Below are positions 23,363 to 33,300 of a stretch of 44,003 nucleotides of DNA, in pieces. The notes under the pieces are model-generated. The model was given only the letters and a program-made list of their open reading frames with translations. It was not told where the DNA came from and searched no databases. Numbering within the stretch: the stretch's first letter is position 1; each line of letters begins with the position of its first letter. Location of the stretch: contig DATGHL010000009.1 in assembly GCA_035308025.1 (NCBI GenBank), forward strand, positions 1 to 44,003, given 5' to 3'. The DNA is from Candidatus Binataceae bacterium. GTDB taxonomy: Bacteria > Desulfobacterota > Binatia > Binatales > Binataceae. The translations under genes were made by a program, and so were the position numbers.

Positions 23363-26320
23363 TCAGAAGGCGCAGATCCACTGATTGTTGACGCCATCGG
23401 CAAACGCTCCGGTCTTGGCCCCGCTCGAGGTGCAGGCGCTGGGCGGATTGGTCGGCGGATCGCAGTTAGAACACCAGGTGCGGCCGCCATTGATCGCGGT
23501 CGCCGGCAGATTAGCGAAGGTACTGCCGTTCACAATCAGCGTCGACGCCACCGCGACGTTGCCGCCTGGCAGGACCGTCAGCGTCGGCGTGGTAAAGCTC
23601 GAACCGCCAGTTGTAGTGGATGGCGTAATTTCACATCCCCCGTTCACATTCACGTCGCAGCCGAAGATCCAGTTGTCGTGCGTGCCTTGCGGATCCATCA
23701 TCTCTACCTGCGCGCCATAGATCGCGTTCTGCGTGGGCGACGGCGCGACGATCAGGCGGCCAAAACTGTCGGCGACATTGGCCGAGGAAATCTGATTTTG
23801 CAGGCTGTGCTCGATTGTGCCGCCGGCCGACGTCGTGGTCCACGCTACGCCGTCACCTTCGCTGTACACCACAGCGTTGATGCTATTGGTCTGCAGCGTC
23901 GGCGGCGTCGGCGAGCCGAACAGATTGTTCTTGGAAAACATGGTCAGTCCGGCGTCCAGCGTGATGTTGTCGCCGTGCCCGTCGCACCAATTGTCCGCAA
24001 AATGCAGCCCGGCCACTGCCGTGCTTCCCGCGACCGTCGCGGTCGGCTCCACCCGCAGGCAATCCACGCCCGCCGGACCTTCATACTCGGTATGCGTTAT
24101 CGTGCCTTCGATCCCGACGTCGTATATGTGGAAGGCCGGGCTCGGGCCCTGACTCGCCGTTCCGCTCGCGCGATCGACGTATAGCCCGCCATCGCTGATT
24201 TGCGCGATACAGACGTTGGGGCCCCCAAGGCATGAGGGTTCGAATAACGCCGAAATCGGAAACCCAGCGTTGCTCGAGTTGATTACATAGCCTATCGAGC
24301 GCGCGTCGCTCTGCGGAAACGACGTATGCGTCTGATCCAGCACAAACTCCGACACGTCGGCGCTCGGATACTCGCCGTCGGTGATGATATTGCCGCCGAT
24401 CTCAAAGCCATGATGCGCGCCGTTGACGCTCACCTCCTGCAGCCGCGCTTTGTCATTGCCTGACAGGGTCGTGAGTGACGCGTCCAGATGAACGCCGGTC
24501 ATCGCGGCGGACGGACTCGCGCCGCCGTTGACATTGCGCGCGTCCAGATTCCCGCACATGATCCGCTCGCGCAGGCCGTCGTACATGTCGATCATGTCCA
24601 TCTCGTCGGGGCCGCTCCATTGCAGTGTCGTGCCGAAAACAAAGCCGGGCGCCGCTGTACCCTGACCATAATCAGTGCCGCCGCAATCCAGGTTGAGCGT
24701 CGCTTCCGACGGGACAATCAACGGCTTCGGCAGCGAGTAGATGCCGCGCTGCAATCTGACGGCGCCGCCCGCCGGCGTGGTACTCGACCCGGCCAACGAG
24801 TTGAGGGCAGTCTGAATCGGCGTCCAGTCATCATGCACCATTTGCGTTGTCGTGCTGACGGCGCTGTTCGCGTTCAACGTCAAGGATAGAGTTCCGGCGC
24901 CATTCTGAATCGTCGTGAATATCCAGTCCCGCGTTGGGCTCGAAAGCTTCGGCGGATAGGCGCCGGTCGGCGTGTAGACCGCCCAGATGTTCGTCCCGAT
25001 TGCCGGTGCGCCGGTGAACGAAACCGTCAGGGCGCCCGTGTTGTAATTGATCGAACCCGCGCCGCAGCCCGGCCCGTTCAAAATACCGCTGCCGTTGTCC
25101 GTGCAGACCACCGAACCTGCGCTCACCGTCAAACTCCCGCTATCCAATGGAGGCTGTTGCAGCGTCGCGCTGAACGAGGTTTTGATGCCGTCGCCAAGCG
25201 CGATGAACTCGGGCGGCGCATACGTCAGGCCGACGTCGGCGGCCCCAAGAAAGGACTGGCCGCCGGCGGCGATCGCCGGAACATATTTGAGAAATTTTGG
25301 TACGCAACCGCTGCCGCGGCAACTCTTCGCGATATAACCCTGTGCGTTGGCGACCGTCGCCCATTCGAGCTGCACCCAGGCTGACGGCCCGAGCATCGCC
25401 TGCGCATTAGTCACCGTCGCCGTCGGCCCGCACGCCGATATCCCATTGTTCTGATCGACGGTCTCGACGCAGTAGGAATAACTGGTCGAGCCGGTTCCGC
25501 CCAGCGTCTCGAAAAGCGGGTAATTGCTCCCGCTCGCGCTGCCGCAGGTGCTCCCCGTACACCACGCCGGCGCCGCGATCGTCGCGACCGGCCCAGCGTT
25601 TACCAGCGCCACCAGTTGCCCGTTCTGCCAATCGCCGGCATTGCCCAGCGTCACATTCGGCGACGACGCCGTCGTCGTGGCCGTTCCCACGACGTTCGAC
25701 GAAACCGCGCCATACATCGGCGCCAGCGGATTTGCTTCGCCATCGAGATTGAAGCCCGTGATCGTATCGCCTGTCAGGCCGGGCGTCAGCGACGACAAAT
25801 TAAGTAGCGAGAAGCCGTTCATGCTGTAGTTGCCCGCGGCATTCGCCAGCGCATTGATCCCGTTGTTCGTCGTCAGCGGGGTCTGCCCGTTCAGCACGCT
25901 GCTTACCGTCGGGTTGGGATAACTCCCGCTTAAGTCGTGGCCCGCCGCACCCGAGGGCGGACCGCCCGCGGCGCTGCCGCCGCTGCAGGTCCATTGCCCG
26001 CCGGAGCCCAGCGCCATCGCGCCGCTACCGCCACCGGCGCAAACCGCGGCTTGAATACAGTCCTGGCACCAGTAAAGCTGCCCGTCCTGTTCCGGGGTCG
26101 CCGCCAGTAGCGCATAGTTCAATGGCACCATGCGCGGACTGACCGGAGTCACTCCCGAGAGGTGATTATTGATATCGTCGCGAAATTGCTGGCCGGCGCC
26201 GATACCGGTGTAATTGGGAATCGGCTGATATTGTGCTTTCGCAGCCGGCGCCAGCATGATTACCGCCAACCCGGTTAAGAGTATCAGCACGAAATCCCGA
26301 CAAACTTCGCCTAGCCGCAT
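23363..26320 (-). CDS. large secreted beta-helix-type protein
   Basis: 985 residues. A Sec signal (basic start, hydrophobic core ILLTGLAVIMLAPAAKA, cleavage before QYQP) leads to a glycine/serine-rich part with HDLSGSYPNPTVSSV, a motif common in phage tail-spike-like and secreted repeat proteins. After a middle region with a fibronectin-like stretch, DDWTPIQTALNSLAG...GGAVRLQRGIYSLPKPLIVPSEATLNLDC marks the opening of a pectate-lyase-type right-handed beta-helix. A C-terminal tail ends in QWICAF. ATG 26320 is chosen (GAGAGGG six bases before); the frame is open to GTG 26344. A polysaccharide-binding or depolymerising role would fit the nearby sugar genes, but catalytic residues cannot be named. 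Confidence 0.7.
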   Translation of the reverse strand: MRLGEVCRDFVLILLTGLAVIMLAPAAKAQYQPIPNYTGIGAGQQFRDDINNHLSGVTPVSPRMVPLNYALLAATPEQDGQLYWCQDCIQAAVCAGGGSGAMALGSGGQWTCSGGSAAGGPPSGAAGHDLSGSYPNPTVSSVLNGQTPLTTNNGINALANAAGNYSMNGFSLLNLSSLTPGLTGDTITGFNLDGEANPLAPMYGAVSSNVVGTATTTASSPNVTLGNAGDWQNGQLVALVNAGPVATIAAPAWCTGSTCGSASGSNYPLFETLGGTGSTSYSYCVETVDQNNGISACGPTATVTNAQAMLGPSAWVQLEWATVANAQGYIAKSCRGSGCVPKFLKYVPAIAAGGQSFLGAADVGLTYAPPEFIALGDGIKTSFSATLQQPPLDSGSLTVSAGSVVCTDNGSGILNGPGCGAGSINYNTGALTVSFTGAPAIGTNIWAVYTPTGAYPPKLSSPTRDWIFTTIQNGAGTLSLTLNANSAVSTTTQMVHDDWTPIQTALNSLAGSSTTPAGGAVRLQRGIYSLPKPLIVPSEATLNLDCGGTDYGQGTAAPGFVFGTTLQWSGPDEMDMIDMYDGLRERIMCGNLDARNVNGGASPSAAMTGVHLDASLTTLSGNDKARLQEVSVNGAHHGFEIGGNIITDGEYPSADVSEFVLDQTHTSFPQSDARSIGYVINSSNAGFPISALFEPSCLGGPNVCIAQISDGGLYVDRASGTASQGPSPAFHIYDVGIEGTITHTEYEGPAGVDCLRVEPTATVAGSTAVAGLHFADNWCDGHGDNITLDAGLTMFSKNNLFGSPTPPTLQTNSINAVVYSEGDGVAWTTTSAGGTIEHSLQNQISSANVADSFGRLIVAPSPTQNAIYGAQVEMMDPQGTHDNWIFGCDVNVNGGCEITPSTTTGGSSFTTPTLTVLPGGNVAVASTLIVNGSTFANLPATAINGGRTWCSNCDPPTNPPSACTSSGAKTGAFADGVNNQWICAF

Positions 26321-26363
26321 TTTCATCCCTCTCGAATTAGCCACTTCGTGCGAGCACGTAGAC

Positions 26364-26376
26364 TCACCTTAGGTGA
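26364..26376. promoter_or_regulatory. palindrome upstream of the beta-helix gene
   Basis: TCACCT-T-AGGTGA, a perfect 6-bp inverted repeat around one base, lies 44 bases before the start of the secreted beta-helix gene. Such a site could be an operator for a dimeric regulator. Only one copy is seen. Confidence 0.3.
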
Positions 26377-26481
26377 ATGCATCCCCTGCCCCGTCCGTCC
26401 CGCGCCGGCCATACTATTGGCAGACAAACCGTCAGTGCAGCGCCGCTAGTGCAGCACCACCGTCCAGTAAGGTGATGGACC

Positions 26482-26523
26482 CTTCAGGCTTTTTTCGTAA
26501 GGGTGAAATTCTTCAGCCTGAAG
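26482..26523. other. inverted repeat in the gap between PPTase and beta-helix gene
   Basis: CTTCAGGCT (26482-26490) and AGCCTGAAG (26515-26523) form a perfect 9-bp stem with a 24-nt loop. It lies 124 bases past the end of the PPTase gene. On the minus strand no T-run follows the stem, so a terminator role is uncertain. I see no convincing gene in 26321-26646. Confidence 0.35.
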
Positions 26524-26646
26524 CGCCCGAGATCTGGGACGCCGCAGCTATGATGGGTAAGAAGGGATTTCTATTCGTGGAGCCGCGTCAGGCCTGAGCA
26601 GTCCTGGACGGCCCCGCTCCAAAACCGATTGCGCGGGTCCGCGGCT

Positions 26647-27393
26647 TCAGCGGCATCGATAAAGCCGCGACTTCCAGTCCCAGCCATGCGCAGCCAATGC
26701 ACCGACATGCCCGTGATCCAGATCGAGGTCGCACAGCCGCCACTGCCCCGCCTCGGCGCTTTCCGCCTCGCGCAGGATAGCCACCGGCTCATCGGACCCG
26801 ATAGAGACGTCGAACGAATCCAACGGAATCGACAGGCCCTTGCCGCGCGCCTTGATATAGGCCTCTTTGCGCGTCCAGCACTGGAAAAAAGCCTGAGCCC
26901 ACAGGCTCTGTGGCATCGCCTCGAGCCGCTGGACTTCGTCGGCGGAGAAAAAATTTCGAGCGACGTCTCGATCCGCGCGCGCAGGCACGAGTTCTTCGAC
27001 ATCGACGCCCACTTCACGACCGCGCGTAATTGCCAAAATCGCCAGCTCACCCGAGTGCGCAAGGTTGAAGCGCAACGCTTCGCCGGCTCCTGCCAGGGAC
27101 GGCTTGCCGAACTCGTTATATGAAAATTCGAGAGCACTCGGCGCGTTTTGCACATAGCCGCCGATCAGCTCCCGCATGGTGCCGCGTCCCGCCATGAAGC
27201 GTCGACGATCGCGCGCGAAATGAAACCGGCGGGCGCGCTCCAATTCGTCGGCCGCGAGCGTCACCTCCAACTCGCCCAAGGTCTCCTCGTCAACGTCAAG
27301 ACGCACCGTCCAGATGTGAATTTCGTCTTCACCGAGTTCAGGCGTCCGCCGGATTTGCCTGTGGGTGCCCGCCTGCCTCACCTCAAACTTCAT
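26647..27393 (-). CDS. Sfp-type 4'-phosphopantetheinyl transferase
   Basis: 248 residues. It would load the phosphopantetheine arm onto the ACP and PCP domains of the assembly line just upstream. RRRFMAGRGTMRELIGGY (64-80), FSYNEFGKPSL, FNLAHSGELAILAI, then GVDVEE with D131/E133, and FFQCWTRKEAYIKARGKGL with W173, E177 and K181, are the Sfp-family motifs in order. Its ATG (27393) lies inside the last codons of the PKS-NRPS gene, overlapping by 11 bases, so the two are translationally coupled. The frame is open further upstream, but the family starts near this ATG. Confidence 0.9.
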   Translation of the reverse strand: MKFEVRQAGTHRQIRRTPELGEDEIHIWTVRLDVDEETLGELEVTLAADELERARRFHFARDRRRFMAGRGTMRELIGGYVQNAPSALEFSYNEFGKPSLAGAGEALRFNLAHSGELAILAITRGREVGVDVEELVPARADRDVARNFFSADEVQRLEAMPQSLWAQAFFQCWTRKEAYIKARGKGLSIPLDSFDVSIGSDEPVAILREAESAEAGQWRLCDLDLDHGHVGALAAHGWDWKSRLYRCR

Positions 27394-30300
27394 GACCGAT
27401 GCGGCCGTTGCGCCCGCGATCGACGGTAGGCGCCAATCCGGCCTCGACCGTTTCGGGCGCCTGGCCGTTGCTCGCCAGCCGCTTGAGCACCTCTGCGATC
27501 GTGCGAAACTCGAAGATCTGCAGCGGTTCAATCTGCAGGCCGGCTTGCCGCGCCCTCGCCGCGATCCGGAAGATATGCACCGAATCTCCGCCTAGCTCGA
27601 AGATGTCGTCGTGGATTCCCACCCGTGCGAGCGCGAGAACCTGCTGCCAGATCTCGCATAGCGCCTCTTCGTCCGGCGTCGCCGGCGCGGAGCTCTCACG
27701 CGGAGCAACTTCGCCGACAATCGCCGGCAACGGCAGCGCTTTCCGATCGAGCTTGCCGTTGTGCGTCAACGGCATCGCCTTCAGCGCAACGAACTGCGAC
27801 GGCGTCATGTACTCCGGCAGGCGCTCTCGCACCAGCGCCCGCAATTCGCTGCTGTCCGCCTCAGCGCCCGGCCAATAGACCACGTAGGCCACAAGGCGCG
27901 CGGCCTCGGTACCGCCTCCGACCAATGCCACGGCGGCCTCTTTCACGCCCGGATGACCCGCCAGGAGCGCTTCGATCTCGCCCAACTCGATTCGATAGCC
28001 GCGCAGCTTGACTTGATTGTCGCCACGACCGACAAAGCTCACTTCGCCGTCACGCGTAAAGCGCACCGTATCGCCGGTCTTGAAGAGTCGTGCATTCGCC
28101 TCCGCGCGATAACCATCGGCGACGAATTTTCCCCGGGTTAATTCCTCGCGCTTGAGATAGCCGCGCGCGACTCCATCGCCACCGATATAGAGTTCGCCGG
28201 GAACTCCGATCGCCACCGGCTCGCCGTAACGGTCGATCACATAGAATTGCGTATTGGCGATCGGCCGCCCCAGGCTTATGCGATCAGCGTCGGCGATGCG
28301 TGCACAGGCCGACCAGATTGTGGTTTCGGTTGGACCATACATATTCCACAACTCGCCGCCAGTCGCGATCAGCCGTTCTGCCAGATCTTTCGGCATGGCC
28401 TCGCCGCCACACAGCATCTTCAGGCGCGGCTCACCACTCCAACCAGCCTCTAGCAACAGCCGCCACGTTGTCGGCGTGGCTTGCATGACGGTCGCGCCCG
28501 TCCGCTGCAACTCAGCCAACAACCGCGTCCCGTCGACGGTCATTTCGCGGCTCGCGATTACCACGCGGCCGCCCGCGATCAGCGGAGTCAGCAGCTCTAG
28601 CGCCGCGATATCGAACGACAGCGTCGTCACCGCCAGCATGCCGTCTGCCGCCTCGAAGCCCGGCCGCGCGCACATCGCCACGAGCAGGTTCACCAGCGCA
28701 CGATTCGAGATCTCGACACCCTTGGGTCGTCCGGTGGAGCCCGAGGTGTAGATCACATACGCGAGGTCATCCGGACGCGCTCGCACGGACGCTGCCGGAG
28801 CTGCAGGTTCCGCTTCGATCCGCCCGCGATCACGGTCGAAACAGACGCGCTTGCCCGCATAGTTCCCCAGCGTGTTCTCGAGTTCGCTTTGCGTCAGTAC
28901 AGCCGCTGCCGCAGTCTCTTCGAGCATGAAGCGGATGCGCTCTGCGGGGTAGATCGGATCCAGCGGCAGATAGGTGCAGCCGGCCTTCATCACGCCTAGC
29001 AACGCGACGATCATATCAAGCGATCGTTCAACATAGATCGCCACCACCGCACCCGCCGGCACGCCGAGCCAGCCCAGATAGTTCGCGACCTGATTCGCAC
29101 GCGCGTCCAATTCGGCATAAGTAAGCGCCCGCTCGGCAAAGATTGCAGCGAGCGCCGCCGGCGTCCGCGCCGCCTGCTCCGCAAACAGCTGATGGGCCAG
29201 CCGATCCTGCGGATAATCGGTCGCGGTCCGATTCCATTCGACCAGCATCCGTTCGCGTTCCGCCGCCGCCAGCATCGGCAGCCGCCCGGTCGTCACACCC
29301 GCGTCCGCCGCAAAGCCTTCGAGCAGGGTCTCGTAGTGGCCAAGCCAGCGGTCGATCGTCTCTTCGTCGAAGAGGTCGCGACTGTAATCGCAATCCAGCA
29401 CCAGTCCGTCCGCCCCCTCGACGACGTTTAAAAACAGATCGAAATTAACGAAGCTTTTCGGATTGGCCTCGACCCGGGTTTCAAGTTCGTGGAAGACCGC
29501 CCCGTTGCCCACACGCTCCAGATTGAATTGCACATCGAGCAGCGGCAGCCGCCCGGCCTCGCGATGAACATTCACGCTGCGCACCAGCGTCCCATAGGTG
29601 TAATTCTGATGGTCATACGCATCGAGTACGTTGCGCTTCGTCAGCGCGAGCAGCTCGGCAAAGCGTTTCTCAGGCGCGGCGTCAGCGCGGATCGGCAGAA
29701 GGTTCACGCAGTGCCCGACTAGATTCTCGCCTGCGGCCATCGATTGCCCGGCGGTCGGAATCCCAACCACGACGTCCTGCTGATCGCCGAGCCGCGCCAG
29801 CAGCGCATCGAAGCCCGCGAGCAGCGTTGCGAAGAGCGTGCAGCCCTCACGCGCGCCGGCCTGCCGAATCCGTTGTGTCGCCGCAGCGTCTATAGTTCTC
29901 CGGTACGACGCCCCCGCGTACCCTTTCGAGCTACGCCGTGGCCGATCACTCGGCAGCGCCAGCGGCGTCACCGGCTGCGCGAATTGCCCGATCCAGTACC
30001 GATGCGCCGACTCGCGCTCGTCGCTCGTCAGCGCCGCCTGCTCCGCCGCCACGTATTCCGCGAATTGCATCGCCACCGGCAGCGTCGGCGCGATCCCCGT
30101 GCGCAGACCGTTATAGATCTGCGCCAGCTCCTCCAGCATCACGTTGGTTGACCAGCCATCGCACACAATGTGATGAGTCGTAACGATCAAGCGATAGTCA
30201 TTCGCGTCGAGCTTAATCAATTGCGCCCGGATCAATGGTCCCTTCACTAGATCGAATGGCGCCGCAGCATCCTCACGGATCAACTCATCTATGCGCGCGG

Positions 30301-33300
30301 TCTGCGCCGGCGCGCTCGTCGCCGATAGATCAAGCTGCGCGATATCCAGGTCGAGTACCGGCGCAAACTCCTGATACTCGCCGTCCGCGCTAAAGCGCGC
30401 GCGCAACGCGTCATGCCGCGCAATTACCCGGTTCAACGCTTGACTCAAGGCGTCGGCGTCAAGCGCACCGCGGATAAACAGGCTGAAGGATTCGTTAAAG
30501 CAACACGATGCCGCCTGGCTGAGATTCGCCGCAAGCCAGACCTCGCGCTGCGCCTCGCTCAAGGGATGACGTCCCGTCTCGGCGACGCGGTCGACTCCGC
30601 TCACCAGCGCTCCCGACTCATGCGGCAGAAAACCGGCCGCCTGCATCTCGACAATCGACTCGCGGAAGGCGCGCACGATTTGCGCGAGATCATCATCGCT
30701 GTGCGCCGTCGTGAGGAAAAGCGGAAAGCCTTCCTGAATATAGATTCCGCGTTCGCGCATGCAGTAGTAAAACAGGCTCGCGAACGTAAGCTCCGCCGGG
30801 AAACTGAAGTATGAAATCGCGCCAAAACTCTCGACCCGCGTCGGCACGCCGCGTTCCGCGAGAATCGCATTGAGTTCGCCGACGAGTCTCTCAGTTTTTT
30901 CCCCCAGCTCGATCTGCAACTCAGGACCGGCGGCCTTGAAATGCCGCAGCGCCGCGCGCACCGCGGCCAGCGTCAGCGGATGACGAAAAAAAGTGCCGGC
31001 GAAGAACGTGACTCCCGTCTCCGGAAACGAATCGTCACCGTTTTGCCACGGACCGCCATCCAGCGCATCCATGAAGCTCGCCTTGCCCGCCACCACTCCG
31101 ATCGGCAGACCGCCGCCGATCACCTTGCCGTACGTCGCGATATCCGCGCGGATCCCGAACAGCGCCTGCGCCCCGCCCTGATGAACGCGAAAACCCGTCA
31201 CGACTTCGTCGAAAATCAGCGCCGTTCCGGCCTTCTCGGTTAGCCGTCTGACCTCGCGTAAAAACTCGACCGGCTGCAACCCCGGATGGCGGCTCTGCAC
31301 CGGCTCGACCATCACCGCAGCGAGTTCGCCCACATGCTCTTCGAGATACTTGAGCGCCTCCGCCGTGCCGTAATCGAGCACGACGACGTTCTCCACTTTT
31401 TCGCGCGGAATCCCCGGCGCCAGCGGCAACGACCTGAAGCCGCCCGCGCCCTTAACGCTCTTGACCAGCACCTCGTCGAACATCCCGTGATACGAACCAT
31501 TGAAAAACGCGATCTTCATCCGCCCGGTGACCGTCCGCGCCAGCCGCACCGCCGCTACCACGGCTTCCGATCCCGTGGTACAGAAGCTCGCCCGCTCCAT
31601 GCCGGTCAGTTCGCACAGCAGCTCGGCGACTTCGCCGGCCAGCGCCGTCTGCGGCCCGGTCTCCCAGCCCTGTTCGAGCTGCGCCGCTACGGCCTCCTTG
31701 ATGAACTCCGGTGCGTGCCCGAACAGAATCGGCCCAAAGCCGTTGACGACGTCGATATATTCGTTGCCGTCGAGATCCCAGAATTTCGAGCCCTGCGAAC
31801 GCGCCGCGACGATCGGATAGACGAGCTCCTTCCACTCACGGCGAAAGCCCGCCGCGTTGCGCGGATCCGCCAGCCAGCCGCGATTCGAGGCGACGTGCGC
31901 CTTTGACTTCGCCGTCCGCCGCGTATAGCGCGCGATCAGATCATCCAGCCGCGCCCGTTGCGCCGTCGTCAACTCGCCGGCGTGCGCGCCCTCGATTGGC
32001 CGGAAGCGGCCAATTTGCCTGACCTCATTGCTCGTCGCCGCCACACTCTGACCGGCGACCGGCGACGCGCTCCTGGATGGTCCCGGCGGCGTCGCTCCTG
32101 CTGGCGCCATCATGCTTTGCGCACGCGGCTTCACGACATCTTCTGCCGTTACCGGCTGAGCGCCGCGCAGCGCCTCGAGTTGCTTCGCCATGACGTCGGC
32201 AAGCGTCGCCAGTTGCTGCTTGAACAGATCTTCGAGTGCTCCACCCCCGCCAATACTTTCGGTGCGCTCGGCTATCGCGGCCGCGATCGGAGCCGCAGAC
32301 TCCGCGACCTTTGCCGCCGGCGTCCGGCTCGTCACCGTTGGCGGCTGAAACGTCTCCGGCGCGAGCTTTTCATCCAGATGTGCCGCCAGCGACTCCAGCG
32401 TCGAGAGCTTATCCAGCAGTTGCCGGAAAGTTATTTTGAGGGCGAATTTGCTCAGAATCGCCTGCGATACTTGCGTCAAAAACAGCGAGTCGAACCCCAA
32501 CTCCAGGAACGTCGCCGCGCCATCGATCGCCGCCGCTTCGATTCCTGACAGCTCCTCGAAAATTGCCGCGACCATCGCTTGCAGATACGCCTTGCGGCTC
32601 ACCGGCTGCGCTTCATCAATCATCTGTAACTGAGCTTCCTCATCTTTCTCCTGCTGCCTGAAGGCTTCCGCCGCCCCGCCTCTGCCCGCGTAATCGCTCG
32701 CCGCATCCGCAACCATCGGGCGAACTTGCTCGCCCTCTTTGGGCGCAGCATTTGTGTTCGCCTCGATCCAGAAACGCTTGCGTTCAAATGGATAGAGCGG
32801 CAGCGCCACCCGCAGCCGCCGTTCACCCTCATACAGTTTTGACCATTCCGGCGCGCCGCCGTGCAACCAAAGCCGGCCCAACAGATTCAGGAACGCCACC
32901 TCACCGGATTGCGTCCCGCTGCCGTCGGGCATCGACGAAACCATGAGCTGTCTGGCATCGCTGCCCGCATGCTGCCGCGCCAGCGTCACCAGCGTATTGC
33001 CCGGTCCCACCTCCACCAACGCGTAATCGCCCGTGCGCAGCATTGTTATCCCATCGGAAAAGCGCACCGGCGCGCGCAGATGCCGCGTCCAGTATTGCGG
33101 ATCCGTCGCTTCGCTATCGCTGATCCAGCGGCCGCTCACGCCCGAGACGAACGGAATCTGCGGCGGCCGCAGTTTGACGTTGGCGACCACTGCGGCGAAG
33201 CGCTCGAGCACCGGCTCCATCATGCTCGAGTGAAACGCGTGCGACGTGCGCAGCCGCCGGCACACCACCCCCGCACGGCCGAGCTTCGCCTCCGCCTCTA

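Noticed and set aside
23234..24184. 316-codon plus-strand frame antisense to the beta-helix gene
   Set aside because: Arg-rich shadow with no start signal; the opposite strand encodes a signal peptide and a coherent secreted protein.
26475..26597. Possible 40-residue frame MDPSGFFRKGEILQPEAPE...
   Set aside because: The composition looks protein-like, but it overlaps the inverted repeat at 26482-26523, has no spaced ribosome site and matches nothing I know.
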